NCBI RefSeq assembly: GCF_000162875.1
Contig: NZ_GG700631.1
Span: 48,258-112,257 of the forward strand
Direction of reading: 5' to 3'
Origin: Slackia exigua ATCC 700122
GTDB lineage: Bacteria > Actinomycetota > Coriobacteriia > Coriobacteriales > Eggerthellaceae
DNA: 64,000 nucleotides
Below the pieces are notes generated by a model. The model was not told the DNA's origin. It did no database searches and saw only the letters and a program-made list of their open reading frames with translations. The position numbers and the translations under genes are program-made. Position 1 is the first letter of the stretch; the number at the start of each line of letters is the position of its first letter. Of this stretch, positions 25,922-35,483 are shown piece after piece.

Positions 25922-27499
25922 CTATGCCTTGACGCCGCCGCGTCCGCCTTTACCCTCGATGAGATCGAGAAGCTCTTGGCGCGAATGGACGCCGAGCTTC
26001 TGATAGATGTGCTTGATATGGGTCTTGACAGTGTTGTAGGAAAGCACAAGCTCCTGTTCAATGAACTTTCCGTCGCGCCCGCGCGCAAGCTGGCCCAGAA
26101 TCTCGAGCTCGCGCGTCGTGAGCCCATATGCTCGAGCAAGCACTTCGCACCTCTCATCCAGATAGCCGCCCATACGCTCGATTCCCGCGTCTTCCACTTC
26201 TTCGATGCCTTCGATGGCGCGACCGAAGCTGAAATCGCGGAACCCGATCCAAAGAAACGCAACGAATGCCATGATGAACGCTGCGACAGCCGCTTGAGCA
26301 ATGAATGGATCGCTGGCCAGGACGCCATTCACCCAATGGCCGCCCGCAGCGCCGAAGGTGATGCCGACTCCCGCCGCGATGCGCACGCCAGCGAGAACCG
26401 GCAGGGCGGCGAACACGTTACGTCTACCGATGGAATAGATGACGAGCCAGGTCAACATCGTGAACACATCGTGGCCGACGCGCAGAAGGATGTTAGGAGT
26501 CGTCGCATCGCGACCGAATGCGAGCGGCGCGATCAGGCAACCTGCCAGGACGAAGAGAACCACCATCGTGAAAAGCGCGTCATCCACAGAACGCCTCGGC
26601 CTGACCGTACCCGTCTTCTTGAATGTCTCCAGCACCACCGCGCCCACGATGATGAGAGAAAGGACCAGGCTATCGGACACCGTGACGAGCGGCGAATCGT
26701 TCACCTCGTTGAATGTGAGCCCGAAGCCCGTGGCCACGCCTATAAGAAGCATGCAGAGAAGCAGGCCCGCCACGGACCGCGTGCCGCCGAAGGTGTCGAC
26801 TCCTAAGGCGCTTGCGATCGATGCTTGGCGGATACGCGTGAAATACGGCTCGCTATCAGGGTAGAGCAGGATGATGGGGATAGCCGCGGTCAGCGCAAGC
26901 GCGCACGATGCGACGTATGGTCCCGATTGGAACGCGGGTGCCGCAGAAAACCCAAGGCTTGAAGCTGCGACACCGATGCCGACGAGAACGACCACGATGC
27001 GCGCATCGGAAAAGCGCAGGACGGCAATGGCGAATACCACGATGGCCCACGCAGACGACACGGATCGCAAGAGCATGCCCGCAAGGACGAGAAGTATGCT
27101 CTGAGATGAAACCGCGAAACCGAGCAAGGGAACGACGACTGCGGCCATTACGAGTGCGATCTGGGAAAAACGGCGCGCATCGATGTGGGACGGCCGGCGC
27201 GTCGCAAGAACGCCCAGCAGAAGGAATGCAAGCGCCGTCATGAGGGTCGAAATCTCGCGTCCAATGCCGAAGAAGCCTGCGAGTTCGGGATAGACGGTTC
27301 CGTTCACGATAACGCCGGAAAGCTGCAGAAGCACGATGGATGCGACGAAACGGGTCGCGACGCCTGCGCGCGTTCCTCCGAAAGCGAAGGCGCGCGTGCG
27401 CGCATCGGGCGAGGTCACATCGAGCATTGGATCGGGTTTGATCGACGATGCGGAGAAATCCTTATCGGTTGACGCAGAGCGCGACGCTTGCCGAGACAC
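25922..27499 (-). CDS. LuxR-type transcription regulator with polytopic membrane N-domain
   Basis: A 525-residue regulator with about 12 membrane helices (residues 45-440) and a C-terminal LuxR-type DNA-binding domain (YGLTTRELEILGQLARGRDGKFIEQELVLSYNTVKTHIKHIYQKLGVHSRQELLDLIE, seen in parts). The start is the GTG at 27499, supported by AGAGGGGGAAAC at good spacing. It is divergent from the flavoprotein gene at 27733 and the gap holds two copies of a 15-base palindromic site. It most likely controls that flavoprotein gene. The N-domain sequence differs from the other three regulators here, so a different signal is expected. Confidence 0.88.
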   Translation of the reverse strand: MSRQASRSASTDKDFSASSIKPDPMLDVTSPDARTRAFAFGGTRAGVATRFVASIVLLQLSGVIVNGTVYPELAGFFGIGREISTLMTALAFLLLGVLATRRPSHIDARRFSQIALVMAAVVVPLLGFAVSSQSILLVLAGMLLRSVSSAWAIVVFAIAVLRFSDARIVVVLVGIGVAASSLGFSAAPAFQSGPYVASCALALTAAIPIILLYPDSEPYFTRIRQASIASALGVDTFGGTRSVAGLLLCMLLIGVATGFGLTFNEVNDSPLVTVSDSLVLSLIIVGAVVLETFKKTGTVRPRRSVDDALFTMVVLFVLAGCLIAPLAFGRDATTPNILLRVGHDVFTMLTWLVIYSIGRRNVFAALPVLAGVRIAAGVGITFGAAGGHWVNGVLASDPFIAQAAVAAFIMAFVAFLWIGFRDFSFGRAIEGIEEVEDAGIERMGGYLDERCEVLARAYGLTTRELEILGQLARGRDGKFIEQELVLSYNTVKTHIKHIYQKLGVHSRQELLDLIEGKGGRGGVKA

Positions 27500-27581
27500 G
27501 TTTCCCCCTCTTCTTCCTTCGAATCCAGCTTCTAGGATAGTCGAGCATCATGCCTGATGGAAGCATCTACCCCGCGAAATA

Positions 27582-27642
27582 CCCCATCGTGGGTGAGCGG
27601 TTCTCGCGGCGAGTTCCGCACAAGAGGCCCCATCGGGGGTGA
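27582..27642. promoter_or_regulatory. Paired operator-like repeats CCCCATCGKGGGTGA
   Basis: The sequence occurs at 27582-27596 and 27628-27642 (14 of 15 bases identical, offset 46). Each copy is close to a dyad (CCCA-TCG-TGGG in the first). Both lie between the divergent LuxR regulator and flavoprotein genes, in the same arrangement as the different repeats at 21252-21306. Confidence 0.65.
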
Positions 27643-27732
27643 TGCGGCAGCGAAACATGCGCCCTATCCTCGGGCGCATCGCGGGACGGCGAAGGAATCG
27701 TCTCGGGAATGAACGTCGTAGGAGGGATATAC

Positions 27733-29463
27733 ATGAACGAATCCAAGGGAATGTCGCGTCGCAACTTCCTAGCCGGCGCCGGCGCCGCAAGCGCCCTCGG
27801 AGCGCTTGCGCTCGCAGGCTGCGCGCCGAAGACGGTCGACGAAACCGCCGAGAAGGCCGTGGCGGCCGGCGGTGCTGCGCAGAACGCAGCCGGCAGCGAC
27901 TGGCTGGGCGAGGCTCCCGAGATCGGCGATATCGCCGAGACAAAGGAAACCGATATCTTGGTCGTCGGCGCGGGTATGTCCGGCATCATGGCCGGCGCGA
28001 CCTTGGCCGAGCTCGGCGCGAAGTACATCATCGTCGATAAGGCGCCCGACGCCGCAGCGGCCCACTTCGACATCGGCGCAATCCATTCCCGCTATCAGAT
28101 CGAACAGGGCATCGACTTCAGCGAGGGCCGTTGGCTCAATGAATGGGCGCGCTACGCCTCCTTCAAGAACGACCAGTCCGTCGCCCGCACCTGGGTCGAG
28201 AACTCCGGCGCAACCGTGGAATGGATCGCCGACACCTACGAGAAGCACTTCGGCGAAGCCTCCGAAGTCGTCGTCGATGTGGAGAACGGCGGAGACGGCC
28301 AAGCGGGCGGCACCCTGTACTTCATTCCCCCTGAGTGCCACCACATCTCCAATCCCGGTTTCGTGGATGATCGCGGCCGCACCGACCATGTGAAGGCCAT
28401 GACCCAGGTCATCGTCAACGACGGCGGCGAGGTGCTGTACAATTACGACCTCCAGAAGCTCGTCCAGGGCGACGACGGCGCGGTGGCCGGCGCCATCTTC
28501 AGCACGCCGGACGGGAACATCCAGATCAACGCTGCGAAGGGCGTCATCCTGGCTACCGGCGGCTACCCGGCCAACCCCGACATGCTCAAGGCACGCGATC
28601 CCGAGGCCGTCCGCTGCGTCACCTCGCTCAACTACAACCAGAACAACACCGGCGCCGGCATCAAGGCGGCGCTCTGGGCAGGCGCCGATATGGACGCCGT
28701 GGGCGCCACGATGGTCTTCGACCGCGGCGTCGTCGCCCCCGGCGTGGACGCAGGCATGGACGAGACCGGTGCGTGGGCAACGAACGGCCAATTCAACCTC
28801 GGTTCTCAGCCCTTTTTGAAGGTCGACCGCAACGGAGAGCGCATCGCGAACGAATCCGCGAACTACGATGCGATCCCCTTCGCCTCCGCGCAGCATCCCG
28901 GCGGCGTATGGTGCCAGGTCTTCGATGTGAACGCACCTGACGACGTGCAGAGGTTCCAAACCCAAGGATGCTCGGCCATGACCTGGAAAATGCAGCTCAA
29001 GGACAAGACCGTCGACGAGGCCTATGACGAGAAATATCTGAGCAAGGGCCTCATGATGAAGGCCGACACGCTCGACGAGCTTGCCGACAAGCTGGGCTTC
29101 ACGGGCGATGCCAAGACCACCTTCCTCGCCACCGTCGACGCCTACAACGCCCTGTACGACGCCGGCGAAGATACGCAGTTCGGCAAGGAAGCCTATCGCC
29201 TCTCCGCCATCCGCGAGGCCCCGTTCTACGGCGCGTGGTTCGGCGGCAGCCTGCTGACCACCCTCGACGGCGTGCGCATCAACAAGCACACGCAGGTTCT
29301 GGGCAAGGACGGCCGACCGATCAAGGGACTGCATGCCGTCGGCACCACGTCGGGCAGCTACTACGCGGGCAACTACCCCGTGTATCTGGTCGGCAACTGC
29401 CTGGGCCGCCAGGTCACCTTCGGCCGCTACGCCGCCCGCTTCCTGGCAGGAGACATCGCGTAA
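27733..29463 (+). CDS. Tat-exported FAD-dependent reductase (fumarate reductase flavoprotein family)
   Basis: A 576-residue flavoprotein with a Tat signal (MSRRNFLAGAG) ending in a lipobox-like LAGCAPK. The start at 27733 has GTAGGAGGG. After a low-complexity linker come TDILVVGAGMSGIMAGATLAELGAKYIIVD (FAD binding), GVILATGGYPANPDML and the C-terminal AVGTTSGSYYAGNYPVYLVGN. There is no FMN-binding domain. Typical fumarate reductase active-site His and Arg residues could not be assigned with confidence, so the substrate is probably not fumarate. It is followed by a T-tract terminator and is divergent from its likely regulator. Confidence 0.87.
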   Translation: MNESKGMSRRNFLAGAGAASALGALALAGCAPKTVDETAEKAVAAGGAAQNAAGSDWLGEAPEIGDIAETKETDILVVGAGMSGIMAGATLAELGAKYIIVDKAPDAAAAHFDIGAIHSRYQIEQGIDFSEGRWLNEWARYASFKNDQSVARTWVENSGATVEWIADTYEKHFGEASEVVVDVENGGDGQAGGTLYFIPPECHHISNPGFVDDRGRTDHVKAMTQVIVNDGGEVLYNYDLQKLVQGDDGAVAGAIFSTPDGNIQINAAKGVILATGGYPANPDMLKARDPEAVRCVTSLNYNQNNTGAGIKAALWAGADMDAVGATMVFDRGVVAPGVDAGMDETGAWATNGQFNLGSQPFLKVDRNGERIANESANYDAIPFASAQHPGGVWCQVFDVNAPDDVQRFQTQGCSAMTWKMQLKDKTVDEAYDEKYLSKGLMMKADTLDELADKLGFTGDAKTTFLATVDAYNALYDAGEDTQFGKEAYRLSAIREAPFYGAWFGGSLLTTLDGVRINKHTQVLGKDGRPIKGLHAVGTTSGSYYAGNYPVYLVGNCLGRQVTFGRYAARFLAGDIA

Positions 29464-29512
29464 GGATTGACCTATCCCGCCGCATCCACCCCTCCTTCAA
29501 GATGCGGCATAC

Positions 29513-29560
29513 AACGAGGCAGCCCCTGGAAGCTTGCGCGACCAGAGGCTGCCTCGTTTT
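29513..29560 (+). terminator. Rho-independent terminator between convergent genes
   Basis: A perfect 12-bp stem (29513-29524 with 29547-29558), containing GAGGCAGCC and GGCTGCCTC, is followed by TTTT. It lies 50 bases after the flavoprotein stop. Confidence 0.85.
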
Positions 29561-29699
29561 GCAAGTCATGGCCGTCGATCGTATCGACATACGCACGTGC
29601 CGGCTTCGAAGATGCTTCGTCCCATCTGAGGACGCGCGTTCGTTCATCCGAAGCCGCGCATATCCGATGTCCGAAGCCATGCTCTGCTTCGACGAGCGT

Positions 29700-30437
29700 C
29701 TATGCGCTCGCCTTCACGAAGGCCGTGATGGCGTCGCTCGCGTACTGCGCCGTACCCTCTCCGAACTTGTCGATATTCGCCTTGAAGCGCGGATCGGCCG
29801 CATACCCCTTGCCGATATGCCCGAACACCTCGATCGAACAATCGAACGAATAGGTCCTCAGCACGTTCAAGAGACGCTGCGCGATGGCGATGTTCTCCGC
29901 AGCGTCAGGCGCGATCCCCTGCTCCAGATTGCGCGCGAACGCGAAGAACACGTCGTTGAACGCATCGGTCGCCTCGTCTTCCTTTCCTTTCTGCCGCGCG
30001 ATGCCGGCATCGATGACGTCGTTGCCGTAGCGCTTTCGCGCCTCGTTCTCATATTCCTTGCTGTCGTTCCAAGTCAAACCCTTGAACTTCTCTTCTGCGG
30101 TCATGATCGGCCCGCCTTTCTCCTCTTCGATGCTTCTCTTCAGCGTTCGCACAAGCTCTTCCATGCGCCGTTGCTCCTGTTCGATCAGCTGCAATTGACG
30201 CTCGAGCAGCGATATCCTGTCGATATCGCCCTGCATGAGCCCGGCGATCTCCTTCAGAGAAAACCCTAGATACTTGTAGAAAAGGATGCTCTGCAGAGTC
30301 TTGAGGTCCGCATCGTCATAGATGCGGTACCCGTTGTCGAGCTTGCGCGGCGAAAGCAGGCCGATTCGGTCGTAGTGGTGAAGCGTCCGGACGGACACCT
30401 TCGCGATGTCCGCTACTTCCTTGATCGAATGGCCCAT
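29700..30437 (-). CDS. MerR-family regulator with TipA-like effector domain
   Basis: A 245-residue regulator. The start at 30437 (MGHSIKEVADIAKVSVRTLHHYDRIGLL) has GGAGG upstream. Residues 3-70 are the MerR winged helix, with the usual NGYRIYDDADL. A coiled coil spans about 75-120, and residues 125-245 match the TipAS drug-recognition domain (FKGLTWNDSKEYENEARKRYG). TipA proteins activate resistance genes when they bind certain antibiotics. The gene sits behind its own 19-bp-spacer promoter, so it probably autoregulates. Its other targets may include the membrane protein just upstream; that is inference. Confidence 0.9.
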   Translation of the reverse strand: MGHSIKEVADIAKVSVRTLHHYDRIGLLSPRKLDNGYRIYDDADLKTLQSILFYKYLGFSLKEIAGLMQGDIDRISLLERQLQLIEQEQRRMEELVRTLKRSIEEEKGGPIMTAEEKFKGLTWNDSKEYENEARKRYGNDVIDAGIARQKGKEDEATDAFNDVFFAFARNLEQGIAPDAAENIAIAQRLLNVLRTYSFDCSIEVFGHIGKGYAADPRFKANIDKFGEGTAQYASDAITAFVKASA

Positions 30438-30468
30438 GCGCAACCTCCTGTCCTTTCCTGCAGAAACA

Positions 30469-30499
30469 GGTATACCCCCTGACGTAACGTCAGGGTCAA
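30469..30499 (-). promoter_or_regulatory. MerR-type promoter with 19-bp spacer and operator palindrome
   Basis: On the minus strand, TTGACC (30499-30494) and TATACC (30474-30469) are separated by exactly 19 bases, the overlong spacing that MerR activators correct by twisting DNA. The spacer carries the 19-bp palindrome CCCTGACGTAACGTCAGGG (30477-30495). The site is 32 bases upstream of the MerR start codon, which indicates autoregulation. Confidence 0.85.
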
Positions 30500-30520
30500 C
30501 CGGGAATTCGAAAAAATTTT

Positions 30521-31255
30521 TCAGTCTTTCGCATGACTCGACGAGAAGCGCATATGGAGCTTCAGCGCGAGATACGCGATGCCCATGACCGCATACGTCA
30601 CCGATGTCGCCACATACGTGGGAAATTCCGAGGCATCGGTTCCAACGTAAACCGCATGCCCCATCCCGAGCAGGATGCCCTGCGCGACAAGCAGCGCCAT
30701 GAACGGATACGCGAGCCTCTGCACCTTCTTCCAGGTTGCAGGCCTCATCTTCTTCCGTACGGCTTTGAACGACGTGATCCAGGGCACGAGAAAGCAGACG
30801 AGCAGCGGCGCGCCGATCACCGTGCAGGCCAAAAGCATGTACGGCGCCGCATCGCCCCAGATATAGCCCCAATAAAAGGTGAGCGACAGAGGCACCATGA
30901 ACACGACCTTGACAACGTGCGCGCAGATGACGATGCCGCCGATGACGCTGAGCTCGGAACGCGCAGCCAGAAGCCTGCGCACGGCCTGCCAGCGCTTGGG
31001 CAATGCACCGATGAACATGACGACGAGGTAGAAGGCGACGCCCGTATAGCAGCTTGCGAACAGGTCCACGACGGTCTTGAACGCCGGATTCGCATCCATC
31101 GCAGGCAGGAAGCTCGCGAGCGAGAATGCCAGGAAGCCGAGATAGAACGCGCCTGCATGCTTCCTCATATACGGTGCGAGCACGAGCGAGAACACGATGA
31201 CGAGGACAAGCGCCTGCAGAATGTTGGGAACGACGGCGGGAACGAAGGGAATCAT
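30521..31255 (-). CDS. Ferric-reductase-like membrane protein
   Basis: A 244-residue protein with about six membrane helices. It starts at 31255 (MIPFVPAVVPNILQAL) with TGGAGG upstream. The layout resembles the ferric reductase-like transmembrane family (MsrQ and relatives), with a His in helix 3 (IVICAHVVKVVF), the WKKVQRLAYPFMALLVAQGILLG segment, and a His in MGHAVY. These proteins bind heme and move electrons across the membrane. It may feed one of the exported flavoproteins nearby, but no direct link is seen. It shares orientation with the MerR gene downstream. Confidence 0.65.
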   Translation of the reverse strand: MIPFVPAVVPNILQALVLVIVFSLVLAPYMRKHAGAFYLGFLAFSLASFLPAMDANPAFKTVVDLFASCYTGVAFYLVVMFIGALPKRWQAVRRLLAARSELSVIGGIVICAHVVKVVFMVPLSLTFYWGYIWGDAAPYMLLACTVIGAPLLVCFLVPWITSFKAVRKKMRPATWKKVQRLAYPFMALLVAQGILLGMGHAVYVGTDASEFPTYVATSVTYAVMGIAYLALKLHMRFSSSHAKD

Positions 31256-31498
31256 GCGCACCTCCACATGCGTTGCCCGGATGCGGGCGAAAAGAGCTGA
31301 CGGAACTGCCGCACTCGCAAGAAGGACGGCACATCGCGCAAGCCTACTCCGAGGACGAGCGCATGACTGTTGGAATCACAACGTATGAAGGCGATTGCAC
31401 GGCCTTCGAACCGCCTGACGACATCGTCTCGAACCCAGTCGCTCCCTGAATCCCGAACGCCCCTCAATCCCCTCCCATAAGGCGAAAAGCAGACACCG

Positions 31499-32995
31499 TC
31501 ATGAAACCGGGAAGCCCTCCTGCCCATCCGTTTCCTTAAGGGGGATGGATTCGGCGAGCGCCAGGAGCTGCTGGCGTGAATTCAAGTCGAGGCGCCCGTA
31601 TATATGGCGGACATGCGTCTTGACCGTATTCTCTGAAACGCTGAGCGCATCGGCTATGCGCGCGTTGCTGTAGTTCTGCAGAAGCAGCTCGAGGACTTCC
31701 CTTTCGCGCCTTGAAAGCTGCGGGAAACGCGCCGCTATGACCTCGGCACGAGCTCGCGCAAGAGCAGCCTCGTCTATCACAGGGCCCGCGATCACATGCT
31801 CCACGACATGCTCGACCGTCTCCCTTTTACGCATGGACACGACGAACATGAGGAAGATGAAATATATGGCGAACAGCGCGGTCAGCGCGATAGCCGCCGT
31901 ATCCAGGCCGAATGCATTGCGAACGACGCCGCCGACGAGAATGCCCAGCAAGGTGACGCCCGACGAGGCGCCGAGCAGAAGCGCAAGGTAGCGACGGGCG
32001 CCGATGGACGCGTTCCGCGCGCGCAGCGCCATGGCAACCAGGACGAAGGAAAAGAAGAGCGAGGCCTGCGCCAGAACGATGCCTATCCTGACAAGCCGCG
32101 AAGCATCCGATAGAGGCAGAAGCACGAGCGCGGTCGCCAAAAGAAGCGGATTCGCAAGCGAAAGGTACGTCATCGCCCCGAACCGACGCATAAGGCCGAG
32201 CACAGCGAAGGATACGAGCGCCGCCGCTCCCATGATGAGCGCCTGACTGCGCAGCAGCTCATCCGACGGCAAGGCGTCGAAATCGAAGCCGAGGATTCCC
32301 ATGAAGAACGCGAATCCCAACATGCAGAAACACACGACCTGGAAAAGCGACCCTTGTTGAAAATCGGATTCTCCCTCGGCTTTCTCGAACAGTGCATCGT
32401 CGCTCAGGGCATGCCGTAAGGCGACGGCCGAGACGAGAGGAAGAATGCACAGGACGGCTCGCGCCGGCATCGCGGGCAGAACGCCCATCATGCCGAACAT
32501 GCATGCAGCAATGAAAAAAGACGCGGATCCCCCGATGAAAAGATCGGAAAGAGACACACGCGTCACGACGGGCATCCAGGAACCGAGCAAGGCCGTCAAG
32601 CCTGCACCGCAGAGAGCTCCGTACGACACGCACGGCATCGTTTCGTCTCCGAAGAGCATGAGCCCTACCCCTCCGACGGTCATGAGCAACGACCCGCTTG
32701 CGAGAGGCCATACGGAAAGCCGGTCGTCATCCGAGGCATTTCCGCCCTTCCGCTCGAGGATGGCGATCGCGAGACATGAAACCGCCATCGCGATCAGCGC
32801 GGACAGCCAGGCTGCATCCGAACGCGGCTGAGAGAGGAGAGGGATGCCGAGCGACACGAATCCGAACGCCTTCATCCTGAAGACGAGACCGTTCCACACC
32901 ACGATCGAAGCCATTGCGAAAGACAAGGCAAGAGAGCGGCCGAGCAGGCCTTTCGAAGCCTTTTCTTTGGCGCATGCAACGATCGACGACGGCAC
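31499..32995 (-). CDS. LuxR-type transcription regulator with polytopic membrane N-domain
   Basis: About 498 residues, with roughly 12 membrane helices and a C-terminal LuxR domain (PQLSRREREVLELLLQNYSNARIADALSVSENTVKTHVRHIYGRLDLNSRQQLLALAE, in parts). I chose the GTG at 32995 because GAAAGGA lies six bases upstream; upstream ATGs at 33037 and 33109 lack a ribosome site. It is divergent from the flavoprotein gene at 33319 and is probably its regulator. No perfect repeat pair like those of the other two divergent promoters was found in this gap. Confidence 0.86.
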   Translation of the reverse strand: MPSSIVACAKEKASKGLLGRSLALSFAMASIVVWNGLVFRMKAFGFVSLGIPLLSQPRSDAAWLSALIAMAVSCLAIAILERKGGNASDDDRLSVWPLASGSLLMTVGGVGLMLFGDETMPCVSYGALCGAGLTALLGSWMPVVTRVSLSDLFIGGSASFFIAACMFGMMGVLPAMPARAVLCILPLVSAVALRHALSDDALFEKAEGESDFQQGSLFQVVCFCMLGFAFFMGILGFDFDALPSDELLRSQALIMGAAALVSFAVLGLMRRFGAMTYLSLANPLLLATALVLLPLSDASRLVRIGIVLAQASLFFSFVLVAMALRARNASIGARRYLALLLGASSGVTLLGILVGGVVRNAFGLDTAAIALTALFAIYFIFLMFVVSMRKRETVEHVVEHVIAGPVIDEAALARARAEVIAARFPQLSRREREVLELLLQNYSNARIADALSVSENTVKTHVRHIYGRLDLNSRQQLLALAESIPLKETDGQEGFPVS

Positions 32996-33318
32996 GGGAA
33001 TCCTTTCACGTATACACGAGAAATCGATGAGAGCCATTGTAGTGCATGCGAGAGACGCCGCATGCATGCGGCCGAAACCGTATTCCGCGCGCATTCTCGC
33101 CATGCGCATGATGGGGCACCCCTCTCTCTCTTTCTCTCTCGCACGGCGAAAAATCGAGCGGAATGCTGTTCCCTTCCCCTAATCCTCTCATCATTCTCGG
33201 GTGATTTCTTCTCATCTGCGGCTTTTCCTCACCGCATGATGATTCGCATCGACCGGCCGAACGCTATCGTGCAGCGGTGAACGGACGCATCCGGCGTCCG
33301 CGAATAGGGAGGAAGAAC

Positions 33319-35247
33319 ATGATGAAACGTGAGAAGGGCACGGCCTTCGATATGGATCGCCGCGGATTCCTGAAAGTCGCTGCCGGCATCGGCGCGACGG
33401 CAGCCGCAGCCGCAGCGCTTCCCGGATGCGCTCCTGCGGAAAACGCTTCGAAATCGACGCAAGGAGCCGCTGCTGCCGGCGCTTCAACCGCCGGCACGCC
33501 CTCGTGGCTCGGCGAGGCGCCCGAAATCGACGAGGCTTCCATCGTCGACACCATCGAAACCGATATCGTCATCGTCGGCGGAGGCAACGCGGGCACCATG
33601 TGCGCTACCGCCGCCACCGAAGCGGGTGCGAAGGTCGCCGTCCTCGAAGCCCAGGACCAGAAGACGATGACCTACTACGGCCTGCATGACATCGCGAACC
33701 TCAACTCGCACTATCTGCTCGATCACGGCATCGAGCCCGTGAAGGTCAGCGAGTTCGTAGCGGAATACCAGCGCCGCAACCGCAATAAGACCAATCCGAG
33801 GCTCGTGAAGCAGTACGCCGAGAACTCCGGAGAAATGCTCGACTGGATCGTCGAGCGCGCACCCCAGAACGTCGTGGATGCCCTCGTGATCGAAAACGAG
33901 CCCGGAAGCTACGTGGGAGACGACTACTTCGACGAAGGCGCCGAGATCAACGGCTACAAATGCTATCGCGGGTGCGTCCAGGTGAACTTCCAGGACACGG
34001 CGCCGGTGCTCATCGAGGCCGCCGAAGCCGCCGGATCGAAATGGTACTGGCAGCACACGGGCGTCAAGCTCATCACCGAAGAGACGACCGAATCCGTCAA
34101 GACAACCGTGTTCGACAAGGACAGCAACACGATATCGGAGCAGATGGTAGACACCCCCTGCACGAAGGTGACCGCCGTTATCGCCCAGGACGCCGACGGC
34201 GCCTACCACAAGTTCGTCGGAACGAAAGGCATCGTGCTCGCCTGCGGCGATTACGGCGGAAACCACGACATGTACTACGCCCTCCAGGACGAGCGCCGCG
34301 CCCTGTACGAGTCGCATGGGCTTAATGTCGACGAGATGAAGTGCAAAGTGTTCGGCCGCGACGGTAGCGGCATCAAGATGGGCATGTGGGCAGGCGGCTC
34401 CATCGACCCGTCTCCCCATTGCCTCGTCTCGCCCCAGGTCATCTTCGACAGCGAAGATTTCCCCACCAACGTGCTTCGCTGGGGCGCCGGATTCAAGGTG
34501 ACGGCCGACCGCCTCGCCGCAGGCGCAGGCGGCGCGAGCCAGAATCCCTGGGGCGCTCCGTTCGTCTGCCTCGACATGAACGGCAAGCGCTTCACCGACG
34601 AGGCGTTCCTCGGTATCTTCGGAACGCTCGACCAGGTCGAGCGTCGCAAGCCGGGCCGCTACTTCTACTTCTTCGACAACAAGTGGAAGAAGATGATGTC
34701 GAAGATGCCGCCTGAGCATTTCTCCCAGCCGATCGGCATCGCCGACGCCACCGACTACGACAAGCTCTTCCAATCCTGGGTCGACCGAGGCGCCGAAGGC
34801 GCGGAAACCGAAGACGGCGGCACGGTGTGCGCCTGGGGTGCGAACTCTCTTGACGAACTGCTTGGATACATGGGCTTCGACGACGCCATGAAGAAAAGCG
34901 TCACAAAGTCGATCGACCAGTACAACGCATACTGCGCCCAGGGCGAGGACGAAGACTTCGGGCGCGACCCCAAGCTGCTCCTCGACGTGAGCGAACCTCC
35001 GTTCTTCGGCATGTACAGCGTCGAAGAGAAGCCCATGCTCGGCACGGTTGCCCTGAACGGACTGGTCATCGATGACGACCAGCGCGTGCTTGACAAGAAC
35101 TACAACCCTATCCTCGGGCTGTACGCATCGGGCAACAACAGCGGCGGCCGCTTCGCCGTGCAGTACTCGACCGCGATTTCCGGTCTGACCCTCGGCATGG
35201 CCATGACGCTCGGCCGCGTGCTCGGCAAGGCTCTGGCGAAGAAGTAG
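33319..35247 (+). CDS. Tat-exported FAD-dependent reductase (fumarate reductase flavoprotein family)
   Basis: A 642-residue flavoprotein, the largest of the four. The start at 33319 follows TAGGGAGGAAG. The Tat signal has DRRGFLK and ends in a lipobox-like ALPGCAP. The FAD site is TDIVIVGGGNAGTMCATAATEAG, with GIVLACGDYGGNHDM and a C-terminal LYASGNNSGGRFAVQYSTAISG. It has a long insertion (residues 190-330) absent from simple fumarate reductases. The PSWLGEAPEI segment after the signal peptide is shared with the 27.7-kb paralogue (DWLGEAPEI), so these two are close relatives within the set. Substrate unknown. Confidence 0.87.
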   Translation: MMKREKGTAFDMDRRGFLKVAAGIGATAAAAAALPGCAPAENASKSTQGAAAAGASTAGTPSWLGEAPEIDEASIVDTIETDIVIVGGGNAGTMCATAATEAGAKVAVLEAQDQKTMTYYGLHDIANLNSHYLLDHGIEPVKVSEFVAEYQRRNRNKTNPRLVKQYAENSGEMLDWIVERAPQNVVDALVIENEPGSYVGDDYFDEGAEINGYKCYRGCVQVNFQDTAPVLIEAAEAAGSKWYWQHTGVKLITEETTESVKTTVFDKDSNTISEQMVDTPCTKVTAVIAQDADGAYHKFVGTKGIVLACGDYGGNHDMYYALQDERRALYESHGLNVDEMKCKVFGRDGSGIKMGMWAGGSIDPSPHCLVSPQVIFDSEDFPTNVLRWGAGFKVTADRLAAGAGGASQNPWGAPFVCLDMNGKRFTDEAFLGIFGTLDQVERRKPGRYFYFFDNKWKKMMSKMPPEHFSQPIGIADATDYDKLFQSWVDRGAEGAETEDGGTVCAWGANSLDELLGYMGFDDAMKKSVTKSIDQYNAYCAQGEDEDFGRDPKLLLDVSEPPFFGMYSVEEKPMLGTVALNGLVIDDDQRVLDKNYNPILGLYASGNNSGGRFAVQYSTAISGLTLGMAMTLGRVLGKALAKK

Positions 35248-35483
35248 CTTTCTGCCGTCGCGGCTTCATCCCTTGCTCGTGCTCGAAATCCGAATGCAAT
35301 GCGGCAACCGATCGTCTCAGCCGGCCGGCTCGGCAGACGACCATGCTAGAATCAATCGCATTCAGCGAACGAAGATCGTTCCCCGCCGCCGAAGCCGGAC
35401 GCACGGCGCAAAGGACGAAAGCGGAGCGGGAGGCGCGCGATCGCGCATTCCCGCTTTCGGGCACACGGTTCAAGGAGAAGGCG

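Noticed and set aside
30438-31334. N-terminal extension of the MerR gene by 299 codons
   Set aside because: The extension overlaps the ferric-reductase-like gene in another frame, reads as Arg-rich noise and would remove the well-placed MerR promoter.
34275-34773. Long minus-strand open frames opposite the 33.3-kb flavoprotein
   Set aside because: Their products are low-complexity and antisense to a strongly supported gene.
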